Positions 19,996-28,470 of a stretch of 64,000 nt of DNA are shown here, piece by piece. How positions within the stretch are numbered: position 1 is the first letter of the stretch; each line of letters begins with the position of its first letter. The notes beneath the pieces are model-generated. The model saw only the letters and a program-made list of their open reading frames with translations, did no database searches and was not told the DNA's origin. The position numbers were made by a program, and so were the translations under genes. This DNA is from Methanoculleus horonobensis (GTDB taxonomy: Archaea; Halobacteriota; Methanomicrobia; Methanomicrobiales; Methanoculleaceae): positions 62,001 through 126,000 of the forward strand of contig NZ_BCNY01000015.1 of the NCBI RefSeq assembly GCF_001602375.1. The letters are read 5' to 3'.

Positions 19996-21051
19996 ATGTG
20001 CGGCATAATTGGTGTAATGGACAGATCTCGCCGGACGATGGACGGTTCCGGCATCCGACAGGCCCTCTCCATGATGAACGAGCGCGGCAGCGGCGAGGGG
20101 GCGGGGTACGCGGCCTACGGCATCTACCCCGACTTCCGGGACTGCTACGCCCTCCACGTCTTCTTCGACAACATCCGCGAGAACAAGCCGCTCCTCGACT
20201 CGACGCTCGCGCAGTGGGGGACGATCGAGCACGACGAGGCGATCCCCACCTGCGACCGGCCGGGCCTCCGGGCGGTTCACACCCCCTGGCGCTACTTCTT
20301 CAAGCCCGACCCCTCCCTCGCGCCGCCGGGGAGCGCGACGCCGGAGGACGAGATCGTCAGCGCCCTCGTGATGCAGGTCAATGCCGCCCGCCGCGGCGCG
20401 CTCATCTTCTCCTCCGGCAAGGACCTCGGCGTCTTTAAAGCGAGCGGCTGGCCGGAGGACGTCGCGGACTTCTACCGGATCGAGGACTACGAAGGCTACA
20501 CCTGGCTCGCGCACAACCGCTACCCGACGAACACCCCCGGGTGGTGGGGCGGCGCGCACCCGTTCAACCTCCTCGACTGGAGCATCGTGCATAACGGCGA
20601 GATCACCTCCTACGGGACGAACCGGCGCTACATCGAGAGTCTTGGCTACACCTGCACGATGTATACCGACACCGAGGTCGTCGCCTACCTGATCGACCTC
20701 CTGGTGCGGCGGCACGGCCTCGACGTCGACCTCGCCGTCCGGGCGCTCGCCCCGCCCTTCTGGGAGGAGATCGACAGGATGCCCGCGGCGGAGCGGGAGT
20801 GGAACGGAGCCCTCCGGCTCGCCTACGCTTCCGCGATGATGAACGGGCCGTTCGCCATCGTGGCCGCGAACCGCGACATGATGGTCGGGTTCACCGACCG
20901 GGGCAAGCTCCGGCCGATGGTCGTCGGCGAGTGCGGCGACCGGCTCTACATCTCGAGCGAAGAGGCTGCAATCCGGGCGATGGAGCCGCGGATCGAGTCG
21001 ATCCGGATGCCGGCCGCGGGCGAGCCGGTGATCGGGAGGGTTGTCTCATGA
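19996..21051 (+). CDS. Glutamate synthase, glutamine amidotransferase subunit (archaeal GltB1)
   Basis: A 351-residue protein starting MCGIIG. Cys2 is the N-terminal nucleophile of class II glutamine amidotransferases once Met is removed. AHNRYPTNTPGWWGGAHPF and IVHNGEI are the glutaminase and oxyanion motifs seen in glutamate synthases. The frame is open from 19888, but that part contains the promoter and only the ATG at 19996 exposes Cys2. It releases ammonia from glutamine for the FMN subunit encoded next, with which it overlaps by ATGA. Together with glnA this gives the GS/GOGAT route. Confidence 0.9.
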   Translation: MCGIIGVMDRSRRTMDGSGIRQALSMMNERGSGEGAGYAAYGIYPDFRDCYALHVFFDNIRENKPLLDSTLAQWGTIEHDEAIPTCDRPGLRAVHTPWRYFFKPDPSLAPPGSATPEDEIVSALVMQVNAARRGALIFSSGKDLGVFKASGWPEDVADFYRIEDYEGYTWLAHNRYPTNTPGWWGGAHPFNLLDWSIVHNGEITSYGTNRRYIESLGYTCTMYTDTEVVAYLIDLLVRRHGLDVDLAVRALAPPFWEEIDRMPAAEREWNGALRLAYASAMMNGPFAIVAANRDMMVGFTDRGKLRPMVVGECGDRLYISSEEAAIRAMEPRIESIRMPAAGEPVIGRVVS

Positions 21052-22556
21052 TCGGGAGCCTCCCTCCCCGCTACCGGATCAGTATCGACCCCGTCCGGTG
21101 CATGGAGTGCGGGCGGTGCATCGAGAACTGCTCTTACGGCGTCTTCTCCCGGGACGGCGACAGGATCCAGGTCAACTCCCGGAACTGCACCGCCTGCCAC
21201 CGCTGCGTCGCCTGCTGCCCCCGGGACGCGATCGGCATCGAGGAGCACCCCTGCGACTACCGCAGCCACCCGCTCTGGACGAGGGAGGCCCGGGAGGCGA
21301 TCTACAACCAGGCCCGGACGGGCAAGATCATCCTCGCGGGGATGGGCAACGCCCTCGACTACCCGGTCATCTTCGACCGCCTGGTGCTGGACGCCTGCCA
21401 GGTCACGAACCCGAGCCTCGACCCGCTCCGCGAGCCGATCGAACTGGTGACCCACCTCGGGAAGAGGCCGGCGCGGCTCGACCTTCGGCGGCGGGAGGGC
21501 GGCGACGTCGAACTTTCGACCCGCCTCACCCCGAACCTCCGGATCGAGACGCCGGTGATGATCGGGCACATGAGTTACGGGGCGATCAGCCTCAACGCCC
21601 AGGTAGCCATGGCCCGGGCGGCAAAAGAGACCGGAACCTATATGGGCACCGGGGAAGGCGGGCTGCACGCCGCCCTCCACCCCTACCAGGACCGGATGAT
21701 CGTTCAGGTTGCGTCCGGGCGGTTCGGGGTGAACATCGACTACCTGGAGCGGGGCGCCGGGATCGAGATCAAGATCGGCCAGGGGGCGAAGCCCGGCATC
21801 GGCGGCCACCTCCCGGGGGAGAAGGTCTGTGCGGATATCTCCAGGACACGGATGATCCCGGAAGGGAGCGACGCGATCAGCCCCGCGCCGCACCACGACA
21901 TCTACAGCATCGAGGACCTCGCGCAGCTCGTCCGCGGCCTCAAGGAGGCGACGGAATGGAAGAAACCGGTCTTCGTGAAGATCGCCGCCGTCCACAACGT
22001 CGCCGCCATCGCCGCGGGCATCGCCCGCTCGCCGGCCGATGCGGTCGTCGTCGACGGGTTCCGCGGCGGAACCGGGGCGGCGCCGATGGTCTTTCGCGAC
22101 CACGTCGGGATCCCGATCGAGGCGGCGGTCGCGAGCGTGGATCAGAAACTCCGCGACCAGGGGATCAGAAACGAGATATCAGTCATCGCGAGCGGGGGTA
22201 TCCGGGGAAGCGCCGACGTCGCGAAAGCGATCGCCCTCGGAGCGGACGCGGTCTACATCGGCACCGCGGCGCTCGCGGCGATGGGCTGCCGGGTCTGCGG
22301 GAACTGTTACCGCGGCCTCTGCCCCTGGGGGATCGCCACCCAGCGGCCCGACCTCGTGGCGCGCCTCGACCCCGACGAGGCCTCAATACAGGTGGCGAAC
22401 CTTATCCGGGCGTGGACGCTCGAACTCGCCGAACTCCTGGGTGCGGCCGGGATCAACAGCATCGAGAGCCTGCGGGGCAACCGCGACCGGCTCCGGGGCT
22501 ACATGCTCGACGAGGGCCTGATGCAGGTGCTCGACGTGAAGACGGTTGGGGCGTGA
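21048..22556 (+). CDS. Glutamate synthase FMN subunit with N-terminal ferredoxin domain (archaeal GltB2)
   Basis: A 502-residue protein. Residues about 10-65 hold two [4Fe-4S] motifs (CMECGRCIENC and CTACHRCVACCP). The rest is the FMN-binding glutamate synthase domain with PVMIGHMSYGAIS, GTGEGGLH, the GQGAKPGIGGHLPG loop and GFRGGTGAAP. A cysteine set CRVCGNCYRGLCPWG near residue 410-425 would bind the 3Fe-4S cluster. It reduces 2-oxoglutarate plus ammonia to glutamate, probably with electrons from its own ferredoxin domain. The third archaeal piece (GXGXG-repeat GltB3) is not in this window. Confidence 0.92.
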   Translation: MIGSLPPRYRISIDPVRCMECGRCIENCSYGVFSRDGDRIQVNSRNCTACHRCVACCPRDAIGIEEHPCDYRSHPLWTREAREAIYNQARTGKIILAGMGNALDYPVIFDRLVLDACQVTNPSLDPLREPIELVTHLGKRPARLDLRRREGGDVELSTRLTPNLRIETPVMIGHMSYGAISLNAQVAMARAAKETGTYMGTGEGGLHAALHPYQDRMIVQVASGRFGVNIDYLERGAGIEIKIGQGAKPGIGGHLPGEKVCADISRTRMIPEGSDAISPAPHHDIYSIEDLAQLVRGLKEATEWKKPVFVKIAAVHNVAAIAAGIARSPADAVVVDGFRGGTGAAPMVFRDHVGIPIEAAVASVDQKLRDQGIRNEISVIASGGIRGSADVAKAIALGADAVYIGTAALAAMGCRVCGNCYRGLCPWGIATQRPDLVARLDPDEASIQVANLIRAWTLELAELLGAAGINSIESLRGNRDRLRGYMLDEGLMQVLDVKTVGA

Positions 22557-22562
22557 ACGCCC

Positions 22563-23723
22563 TCACGACGTCGCGACCTCGACGCACTCTTTCCTCGTCC
22601 CGATCCGGGCGAGCGCGCCGCACATCCCGGGAACGTAGGCGAGAGCCTTGCCCGAGTCGACCATGATCGAAGCGAACTCGTCCATCCGGGGCGAGACGAC
22701 CATGCAGGTGTCCGTGATCACCCGGGCACCGCTCCGCTCGATGACGCTCACGAGGTCGGGGTTGTGCTTCGCGACCCCTTTTGCGGCGAAGATGTAGAAG
22801 GGTTTCGTCGTCGTCTTCCCCCGGAGGAGTTCCGCGAGTTCACGGAGTTCGTCGGCGGAGCAGTGCGGGCACCCGACCGCGACCGCCTCGACCTCGGTCT
22901 CCGTAAAGAGGGCCTCGATCTCGTCCGCCGTCACCGTCACCCGTTCGAGATCGCCGGTGTCGAACGTGAAGACCCGGGCTTCCGGGGTGATCTTCTCGAC
23001 GTGGAAGAGGGCGACCGCCCCGGTTGCCGCCATCGCGGCGCCGAGGGCTTTGAGCTGGTCGCGGTTCGGCCGGATCCCCTGGAAGAGCGGGATCCGGTTC
23101 CCCACCTTCTTTCCGGCGACGTGGCCGATGGCGCCCCAGTGGGCGGCGTGCGGGCCCGTCCCGCTCTCGACCTCGACGACGACCTGCGGCCGGCGGTTCT
23201 CGACGATGTGGAGACCGTAATAGGGGGTCTTTCCGATGATCGCCGCCGCAAGGGCGCTCGGCCCGCCTTCCCGGTTCGTCCGGGCGCCGAGAACCGAGTT
23301 TGCGTAGGCGACCGCCGAGGACTCCGACCAGGCAAGGTGCTCCCCGTACTCCGTGATCCGGAGGTAGTAGGGCGTGCAGGTGCACTCGACCCGGATCCCG
23401 AGCTTCCGGTAGGCCTCGACGACCTCCGCCTGACGGCGGGCGAACTCCTCGTCGATCCCGAACTCCTGCCATCCCTCCCGCGGCATCCCGATGGGGTTCA
23501 AGACCGCCGGGACCGCCGCCCGGGCGTTGAGGCTCTGCAGCCAGGAGAGCCCCCATCTTCCGATGGTCTTGTAGGACGCACCGCTCACCTGGGCGCTCGT
23601 GATCGGGACGAGTTTCTCCGCCCCGTAAACGTCCCCGAGCGCGACCAGGATCTCCATCATCTTCTGCCGGGTCTCGCCGAACTCGCCGGCGAGCACCCGC
23701 TCGTCATCGTTGTCAAGATACAT
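22563..23723 (-). CDS. Aconitase X catalytic subunit, probable phosphomevalonate dehydratase large subunit
   Basis: A 386-residue member of the DUF521/AcnX family. Conserved cysteines occur in VECTCTPYY, GCPHCS and PGMCGAL and would bind the iron-sulfur cluster; SSAVAYANSVLGARTNREGG is a family signature. In archaea with the modified mevalonate pathway AcnX dehydrates mevalonate 5-phosphate. The small subunit (DUF126) needed for activity is not adjacent. The gene follows directly on the UbiD stop (TAG then ATG), and UbiD and UbiX supply the next step, which supports the mevalonate role. cis-3-hydroxyproline dehydration is an alternative for this family but not in this context. Confidence 0.85.
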   Translation of the reverse strand: MYLDNDDERVLAGEFGETRQKMMEILVALGDVYGAEKLVPITSAQVSGASYKTIGRWGLSWLQSLNARAAVPAVLNPIGMPREGWQEFGIDEEFARRQAEVVEAYRKLGIRVECTCTPYYLRITEYGEHLAWSESSAVAYANSVLGARTNREGGPSALAAAIIGKTPYYGLHIVENRRPQVVVEVESGTGPHAAHWGAIGHVAGKKVGNRIPLFQGIRPNRDQLKALGAAMAATGAVALFHVEKITPEARVFTFDTGDLERVTVTADEIEALFTETEVEAVAVGCPHCSADELRELAELLRGKTTTKPFYIFAAKGVAKHNPDLVSVIERSGARVITDTCMVVSPRMDEFASIMVDSGKALAYVPGMCGALARIGTRKECVEVATS

Positions 23724-24965
23724 CTACACCCACTCCGCTCTTCTGAATTCGTCTTCTCTGCCCATGACCATCGTGGCGTCGACCCCGACCTTCACGTTCG
23801 TCCCGTCACCCAGCCGTGTCGGGTCGAGCGACGAGCCCCGGACGCCGGGGATGACCATGATGTCGGTGTCGCCCCGCACCCTCGTCGCGATCGCGTATTC
23901 GACGTCATTGGGGTCGTGGATATCGATATCCTCGTCCACCACCACGACATGTTTGAGGGACGTATGGGCGGCAAACGCCGCCATGATGGCGTTCTTCGCG
24001 TCGCCCTGCGTGTTCTTCCGGATCTTCACCACTGCATGGAGGTAGCCGGCGCCGCCCTTCGTGAGGAGGACGTCACGCACCGTCGTCACCTCCCCGACCG
24101 CACGGTAGATCTTCGGCTCGTACGGCGCTCCCATCAGGAGTTTGTGCTCGTCGCCGGCCGGGAGGATGCCGTGGTAGATGGGGTCCTCCTTACAGTACAT
24201 CTTCGTGAACTCGATCACGTGCTGTTGCCGCACGGGATCGTATGTCCCGGTAATATCGACGAACGGGCCTTCCGCCGCCATTTCAGCACTGATGTAGCCC
24301 TCGAGGACGAACTCGGCGTCGGGAACCCGGACGCCGTTCTCGCACTCCCGGATAGAGAGTTCCCCGCCCATCAGTTCCGCAGCGTAGGCGAGTTCCTTAC
24401 CCTCAGGCACGCGGGTGCAGGCGGCGAACGTCACCAGCGGATGGGTGCCGACGGTGACGGCGACCGGGAGTTTCTCCCCTCTGGCGAGCGCCGCTTTGAG
24501 GAGGGTATGGGTGTGCCTTCCTTCCACCAGGCGGGCGACGACCCTGTGATCGTCGAGGACCATCATCCGGTGGATGGAGGCGTTCTCGACGCCGTCGTAG
24601 CGCGAGAAGACGATCCCAGAGGTGAAGTAGCGCCCGGCGTCGCCGGGGAAGTGCTTCATGACCGGGAGGCGGGAGAGGTCGGCAGGAATACCGCCTTCAA
24701 GCCGTCCGGCACCGAGGACGCGGCCGCTGTAGGTCATGCCCGCGAGGTGTCCGACGAGGTCCCGCTCCTCGACGCCGAGCGCCGCTGCAAGCGATCGGCG
24801 GTCTGAGAGGAGGTTCATCACCCCCCGGCGGCCGTCGAGGTCGTGGAAGAAGAGGATCTTATCCGTCCGGCTCGCCATACGGGGAGCCTCGTAGACGGTC
24901 GAGCAGGGGCTCTCGATCTCCTCGACCCGGCCCTGCTCCCGCATCAGTTCGATAAAGTTACGCAT
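23724..24965 (-). CDS. UbiD-family decarboxylase, probable anhydromevalonate phosphate decarboxylase
   Basis: A 413-residue UbiD homolog. The Arg of IHRMMV and the two Glu of FVLEGYI and EGPFVDITG match the R-E-E catalytic set of prenylated-FMN decarboxylases. Context points to trans-anhydromevalonate 5-phosphate decarboxylation to isopentenyl phosphate in the archaeal mevalonate pathway, with AcnX encoded immediately downstream. Its start overlaps the end of the ubiX frame by eight bases, so cofactor synthesis and enzyme are made together. UbiD proteins for aromatic acids also exist, so the substrate is an inference. Confidence 0.87.
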   Translation of the reverse strand: MRNFIELMREQGRVEEIESPCSTVYEAPRMASRTDKILFFHDLDGRRGVMNLLSDRRSLAAALGVEERDLVGHLAGMTYSGRVLGAGRLEGGIPADLSRLPVMKHFPGDAGRYFTSGIVFSRYDGVENASIHRMMVLDDHRVVARLVEGRHTHTLLKAALARGEKLPVAVTVGTHPLVTFAACTRVPEGKELAYAAELMGGELSIRECENGVRVPDAEFVLEGYISAEMAAEGPFVDITGTYDPVRQQHVIEFTKMYCKEDPIYHGILPAGDEHKLLMGAPYEPKIYRAVGEVTTVRDVLLTKGGAGYLHAVVKIRKNTQGDAKNAIMAAFAAHTSLKHVVVVDEDIDIHDPNDVEYAIATRVRGDTDIMVIPGVRGSSLDPTRLGDGTNVKVGVDATMVMGREDEFRRAEWV

Positions 24966-25512
24966 CGTATCCGCTCCATCGGGTTCCGAGGTCGTGTTCG
25001 ACCCCCATGTGGTCGAGCACCCGGGCCACCACCATATCGACGAGGTCGTCGATGGTCTCCGGGCGCTGGTAGAAGGGAGGGCTTGCGACCATCACGGTCG
25101 CACCGGCATCGTCGGCGGCAAGCATGTTCTTCAAGTGGATCCGGGAGAGCGGCATCTCCCGCAGCAGGAGGAGGAGTGGGCGCTTCTCCTTGAGGCAGAC
25201 GTCCGCCGCCCGGGTGATCAGGTTGTCGGCGAACCCGTTGCTGACGGCGGCAAGCGTCTTCATGCTGCAGGGCACGATCGCCATCCCGTCGTAGCGAAAC
25301 GATCCGCTCGCGATATCGGCCGCGAGGTCGCTGTTCTCGGCATATATGGCATCGAACCCCTCGAGGTCGACGCCTTCGATCCCGGCGATCTGCCGGGCGG
25401 TATCGGAGATGACGATATGCACCGTTGCGTTATCGCAGAGCACTTCGAGGAGGCGGCGGGCGTAAACAACCCCGCTTGCCCCGGTGACCCCGACGACGAA
25501 TTCCTTCTTCAT
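24958..25512 (-). CDS. ubiX: UbiX flavin prenyltransferase
   Basis: A 184-residue protein. It has the GVTGASGVVYARRLLE nucleotide-binding start, the PCSMKTLAAVSNGFADNLITRAADVCLKE block and the REMPLSRIHLKNML segment of flavin prenyltransferases. It attaches a dimethylallyl group to reduced FMN, making the prenylated FMN needed by UbiD enzymes. It lies 12 bases after the HD-domain gene and overlaps the ubiD frame by eight bases, so the cofactor maker and user are co-expressed. Confidence 0.94.
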   Translation of the reverse strand: MKKEFVVGVTGASGVVYARRLLEVLCDNATVHIVISDTARQIAGIEGVDLEGFDAIYAENSDLAADIASGSFRYDGMAIVPCSMKTLAAVSNGFADNLITRAADVCLKEKRPLLLLLREMPLSRIHLKNMLAADDAGATVMVASPPFYQRPETIDDLVDMVVARVLDHMGVEHDLGTRWSGYDA

Positions 25513-25524
25513 GCGCTCTCCATA

Positions 25525-26733
25525 CTATGTCACTACGAGTTTATCCTGTTTTGTCGCCCGCTTCACCCGGAGGATCTCCATCGCCGCCGCTTCCACCGCG
25601 TTCCGGTGCTCCTCTACGGTATAGACGCCGAGACGCCACTGCTGCCGCCGGGTGTCGTTCAAGGTGTTGATGAGGGGGGAGACCTCCTCGATATCGACCA
25701 TCGCGTGGCTGTTCCTGACCCGGACCTCCATCGAGAGCGCCCGGGGGAGCCGGGGGATGTCGACGAGGACGCAGTCTTCCGTGACGCCGGCTGTCTCGGC
25801 GATCTCGCGGGCGATCTCCCGTTCCCGGGCGGGCCCGAGCGCCTGGCGGAGGGCTGCGGCGTTCACCCGGTCTTCGCCGATATACAGCGCCCGCTTGTAG
25901 AGATCCCGGGCGTAGACCCGGCGGGCGAGGTCGCGGGCGATCGGGGAGGGGGAGTGCTTCAGCCGCTCCATGCAGGCGGCGTCGTCCATCCGCATCAGTT
26001 CGCGTGCGTCCGTGCCCGGGACGTTTCGCACCTCCTCGCGGAGGGCGTGGACGAACATGCTCGTCGCGATCCGGCTCACATGGTGGAAGTAGACCGCCGG
26101 GCGCATCAAGGTGCGGGCGATGAGGAGCGACTCGGCGGCGTTGATCCCGCCTTCGGAGAGGGCGATGCCCGACTCGGTGAAGATGGTGCTCCGGATCAGC
26201 CGGTGGGCGTCGACCGTCCCGTAGGGGACGCCGGTGTAGTGGGCGTCCCGCATCAGGTAGTCCATCCGGTCGACGTCCAGGCTCCCGTGGATGATGCTCG
26301 CGAGGCGGTGCTTCCCTGCAACGACGGCGCAGACTTCGGCGGGGTCGAGCCCTTCGCCTTCGAGGATCCCGGCGGTCGTCCCCTCGCGGACGAGGTGATC
26401 GATCTGGTGGTGGCTCCTCCCCGTGAACTCCTCCATCACCGGCTCGGTGACGTGGGAGAAGGGGCCGTGGCCGATGTCGTGGAGGAGGGCGGCCGTGGTG
26501 ACGAGTTTCGTCTCATCCTCGCCGAGCCCGAGCTGGCCCGACAGGAGGGCCGCGAGATGCATCGTCCCGAGCGAGTGCTCGAACCGGGTATGGTTTGCCC
26601 CGGGGTAGACGAGGTTTGCAAACCCGAGCTGGGTGACGTGGCGGAGCCGCTGGACAACCTCCGAGTCGAGCAGCCGGAGCGCGAGCGGTTCCGCCTCGAC
26701 GTAGCCGTGCACCGGATCTTTGATGATCTTCAT
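25525..26733 (-). CDS. HD-domain phosphohydrolase (COG1078/SAMHD1-like)
   Basis: A 402-residue protein. Metal-binding motifs are HTRFEHSLG, HDIGHGPFSH and a later DVDRMDYLMRDA, the H...HD...D set of HD phosphohydrolases related to dNTP triphosphohydrolases. The ATG at 26733 (MKIIKDPVHGYVE, the usual opening of this family) is used; the frame is open much further upstream but that part is non-coding. It is the first gene of a leftward operon with ubiX, ubiD and AcnX. Whether it hydrolyses dNTPs or an isoprenoid-linked phosphate is not known. Confidence 0.88.
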   Translation of the reverse strand: MKIIKDPVHGYVEAEPLALRLLDSEVVQRLRHVTQLGFANLVYPGANHTRFEHSLGTMHLAALLSGQLGLGEDETKLVTTAALLHDIGHGPFSHVTEPVMEEFTGRSHHQIDHLVREGTTAGILEGEGLDPAEVCAVVAGKHRLASIIHGSLDVDRMDYLMRDAHYTGVPYGTVDAHRLIRSTIFTESGIALSEGGINAAESLLIARTLMRPAVYFHHVSRIATSMFVHALREEVRNVPGTDARELMRMDDAACMERLKHSPSPIARDLARRVYARDLYKRALYIGEDRVNAAALRQALGPAREREIAREIAETAGVTEDCVLVDIPRLPRALSMEVRVRNSHAMVDIEEVSPLINTLNDTRRQQWRLGVYTVEEHRNAVEAAAMEILRVKRATKQDKLVVT

Positions 26734-26817
26734 CGGTTCAGTTAAGAATCTTGGGAGATGGAAGATAAAGGTATTCAAGAACGCGCGGATTGTGAGATTG
26801 TTCTGCTCGCACGGCGC

Positions 26818-26856
26818 GCCGGCCCGGCCGGAACCCAAAAAGAGGGTTGGGCCGGC
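26818..26856 (-). terminator. Two-part hairpin between the beta-propeller gene and the HD operon
   Basis: Outer stem GCCGGCCC (26818-26825) pairs with GGGCCGGC (26849-26856); inner stem AACCC (26832-26836) pairs with GGGTT (26844-26848). It lies just after the stop of the leftward beta-propeller gene. No T-run follows on the minus strand, so it may be a processing or weak termination structure. Confidence 0.4.
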
Positions 26857-26860
26857 CCGA

Positions 26861-28198
26861 TCACGGTTGTGGGGCTCCCGGTACCTCCCACATATAGATC
26901 TCCCACTGCCCGGTGTTGTTGCCCATCCAGACGGCCACCTCATCGGAGATATCCGGGAGAGACTGGGCATACGGGTCCTCGGTGACCGGCGTCTCCACTC
27001 CGGTGCTGATGTTGTAGAGGAAGATGTCGAGGTTTCCGTTCCGCCAGTCCGAGTAGACCAGATAGTTCCCGTCGACCGCGACCGCATCGGGTTGTGCGGA
27101 TTCACCGGTCACCTGCGTTAGGTTCCCGGTCGAGGCGTCGTAGAGGTAGACAGCGGTCCGGTTCTCGTTGGCGTTGATCCAGGCGATGCGGTTGCCGTCA
27201 CCCGACAGATCGGGGTAACTGTCGTCGCCGGCATCCCCGAGCAGCATCACCCTCGACTCATTCCGGGAGGCCACCGCGATGTCGAGGTCTCCCCCCTCGG
27301 TCTCATTATCCGCCCAGACGAATGTGTCTCCACCGGCGTCGGGCAGAATCTGCTCGTAGGGATCGTCCGTCACCTGCGTGGTGTTCCCGCTCGCAATCTC
27401 GTAGAGGTAGAGATCGCCCAGTTCGTCCCCGTCAATCCAGACGACGAAGTCCTGCGAGACACCCGGGTATCCGGGGACTCCCGAGCCGTTCGTCACCTGT
27501 CCCAGCCTGCCTGATGCGATGTCGTAGAGGAACACGATATCTCTCCCGGTCTGCGGGTCTCCTCCCGTCCAGACGACGTTCTTCCCGTCGATGGCCAGTT
27601 CGTGCGGCAGGCCGATAGGAGTCGATGCTGCAGTGGATATGGTCGATAGGTTCCCCGATGCAATCTCATAGAGCTGGATCGAGGCTGAATCGTTGTCGTA
27701 CCAGACGATGTTGTCTTCGGATATCGCCGGGAAGAGGTTATCCCCCGGGCTGCTTGAGATCTGCGTCCCGGAACCTCCCGGGGTGGTGCTCTGCGGAGCC
27801 GGGGTGGGCTGCACCCCCGGCTGCAGGGGCGTGACGGACGGCGGCAGCGCCCACGTGACCGTCTGCATCGGCGTGGGCATCGTGGTCGCCGGGACGGTCG
27901 GCAGTTCCGGTATCGTACCTGTCGGGGCGGTTGTCGGGGTCGTTGGCGATTGTGTCGGCGGCTGCACGGGCGTGGCCGTTGGAGCGATCGGCGGCTGGAT
28001 AACCGGATCCAGGGGTCCGACCACCGGCGGTCGGATGGGCGTTGGCGTCGGTGTCGGCGTATCCGTGGGTGGTGCAATCACCAGCGTTCGATCCGGCTGC
28101 ACGGGGCTGATGATCTGTGCCGAAACAAGCCCTGTGGCACAAATTACAGCGATGACGACGATGGTGACGGCCATCGCCCGGGGAAATGCATCTCTCAT
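26861..28198 (-). CDS. Secreted TolB-like beta-propeller protein with Pro/Thr-rich stalk
   Basis: A 445-residue protein. A signal peptide (about residues 8-27, MAVTIVVIAVICATGLVSA) is followed by about 110 residues rich in Pro and Thr (TDTPTPTPTPIRPP style), a flexible and probably glycosylated stalk. The rest contains about five or six repeats of the form DxxVVWxDxxxGxxDIYLYDIASGxxTQVT, the blades of a TolB-type beta-propeller. It would stand on the cell surface, binding proteins or polysaccharide. The ATG at 28198 has a GGTGAG ribosome site. The open frame extends upstream without a signal. Confidence 0.85.
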   Translation of the reverse strand: MRDAFPRAMAVTIVVIAVICATGLVSAQIISPVQPDRTLVIAPPTDTPTPTPTPIRPPVVGPLDPVIQPPIAPTATPVQPPTQSPTTPTTAPTGTIPELPTVPATTMPTPMQTVTWALPPSVTPLQPGVQPTPAPQSTTPGGSGTQISSSPGDNLFPAISEDNIVWYDNDSASIQLYEIASGNLSTISTAASTPIGLPHELAIDGKNVVWTGGDPQTGRDIVFLYDIASGRLGQVTNGSGVPGYPGVSQDFVVWIDGDELGDLYLYEIASGNTTQVTDDPYEQILPDAGGDTFVWADNETEGGDLDIAVASRNESRVMLLGDAGDDSYPDLSGDGNRIAWINANENRTAVYLYDASTGNLTQVTGESAQPDAVAVDGNYLVYSDWRNGNLDIFLYNISTGVETPVTEDPYAQSLPDISDEVAVWMGNNTGQWEIYMWEVPGAPQP

Positions 28199-28470
28199 CG
28201 ATCTCACCTTCTTTCTTGCAGGCTCCCGTCTCTCAACGGGAGAGCCCATCGCATGCGATCCCGGCCCCGCGGGCGGTCTCTGGCGAGGCACCGTTGTATC
28301 GATGATCGCATGGCGCGGCGTGATGGAGAAGAGGACATATATACATGACTGCATCGGGGATCCCGTATGGCCGGGCAGGAGAGAACGGTCTCCGATATCC
28401 CGAGAGGCGGCTCTCTGCAGAAATGAAACTGTTAACCCCCCGGACACTCCACCTACAATAACATTCAGCC

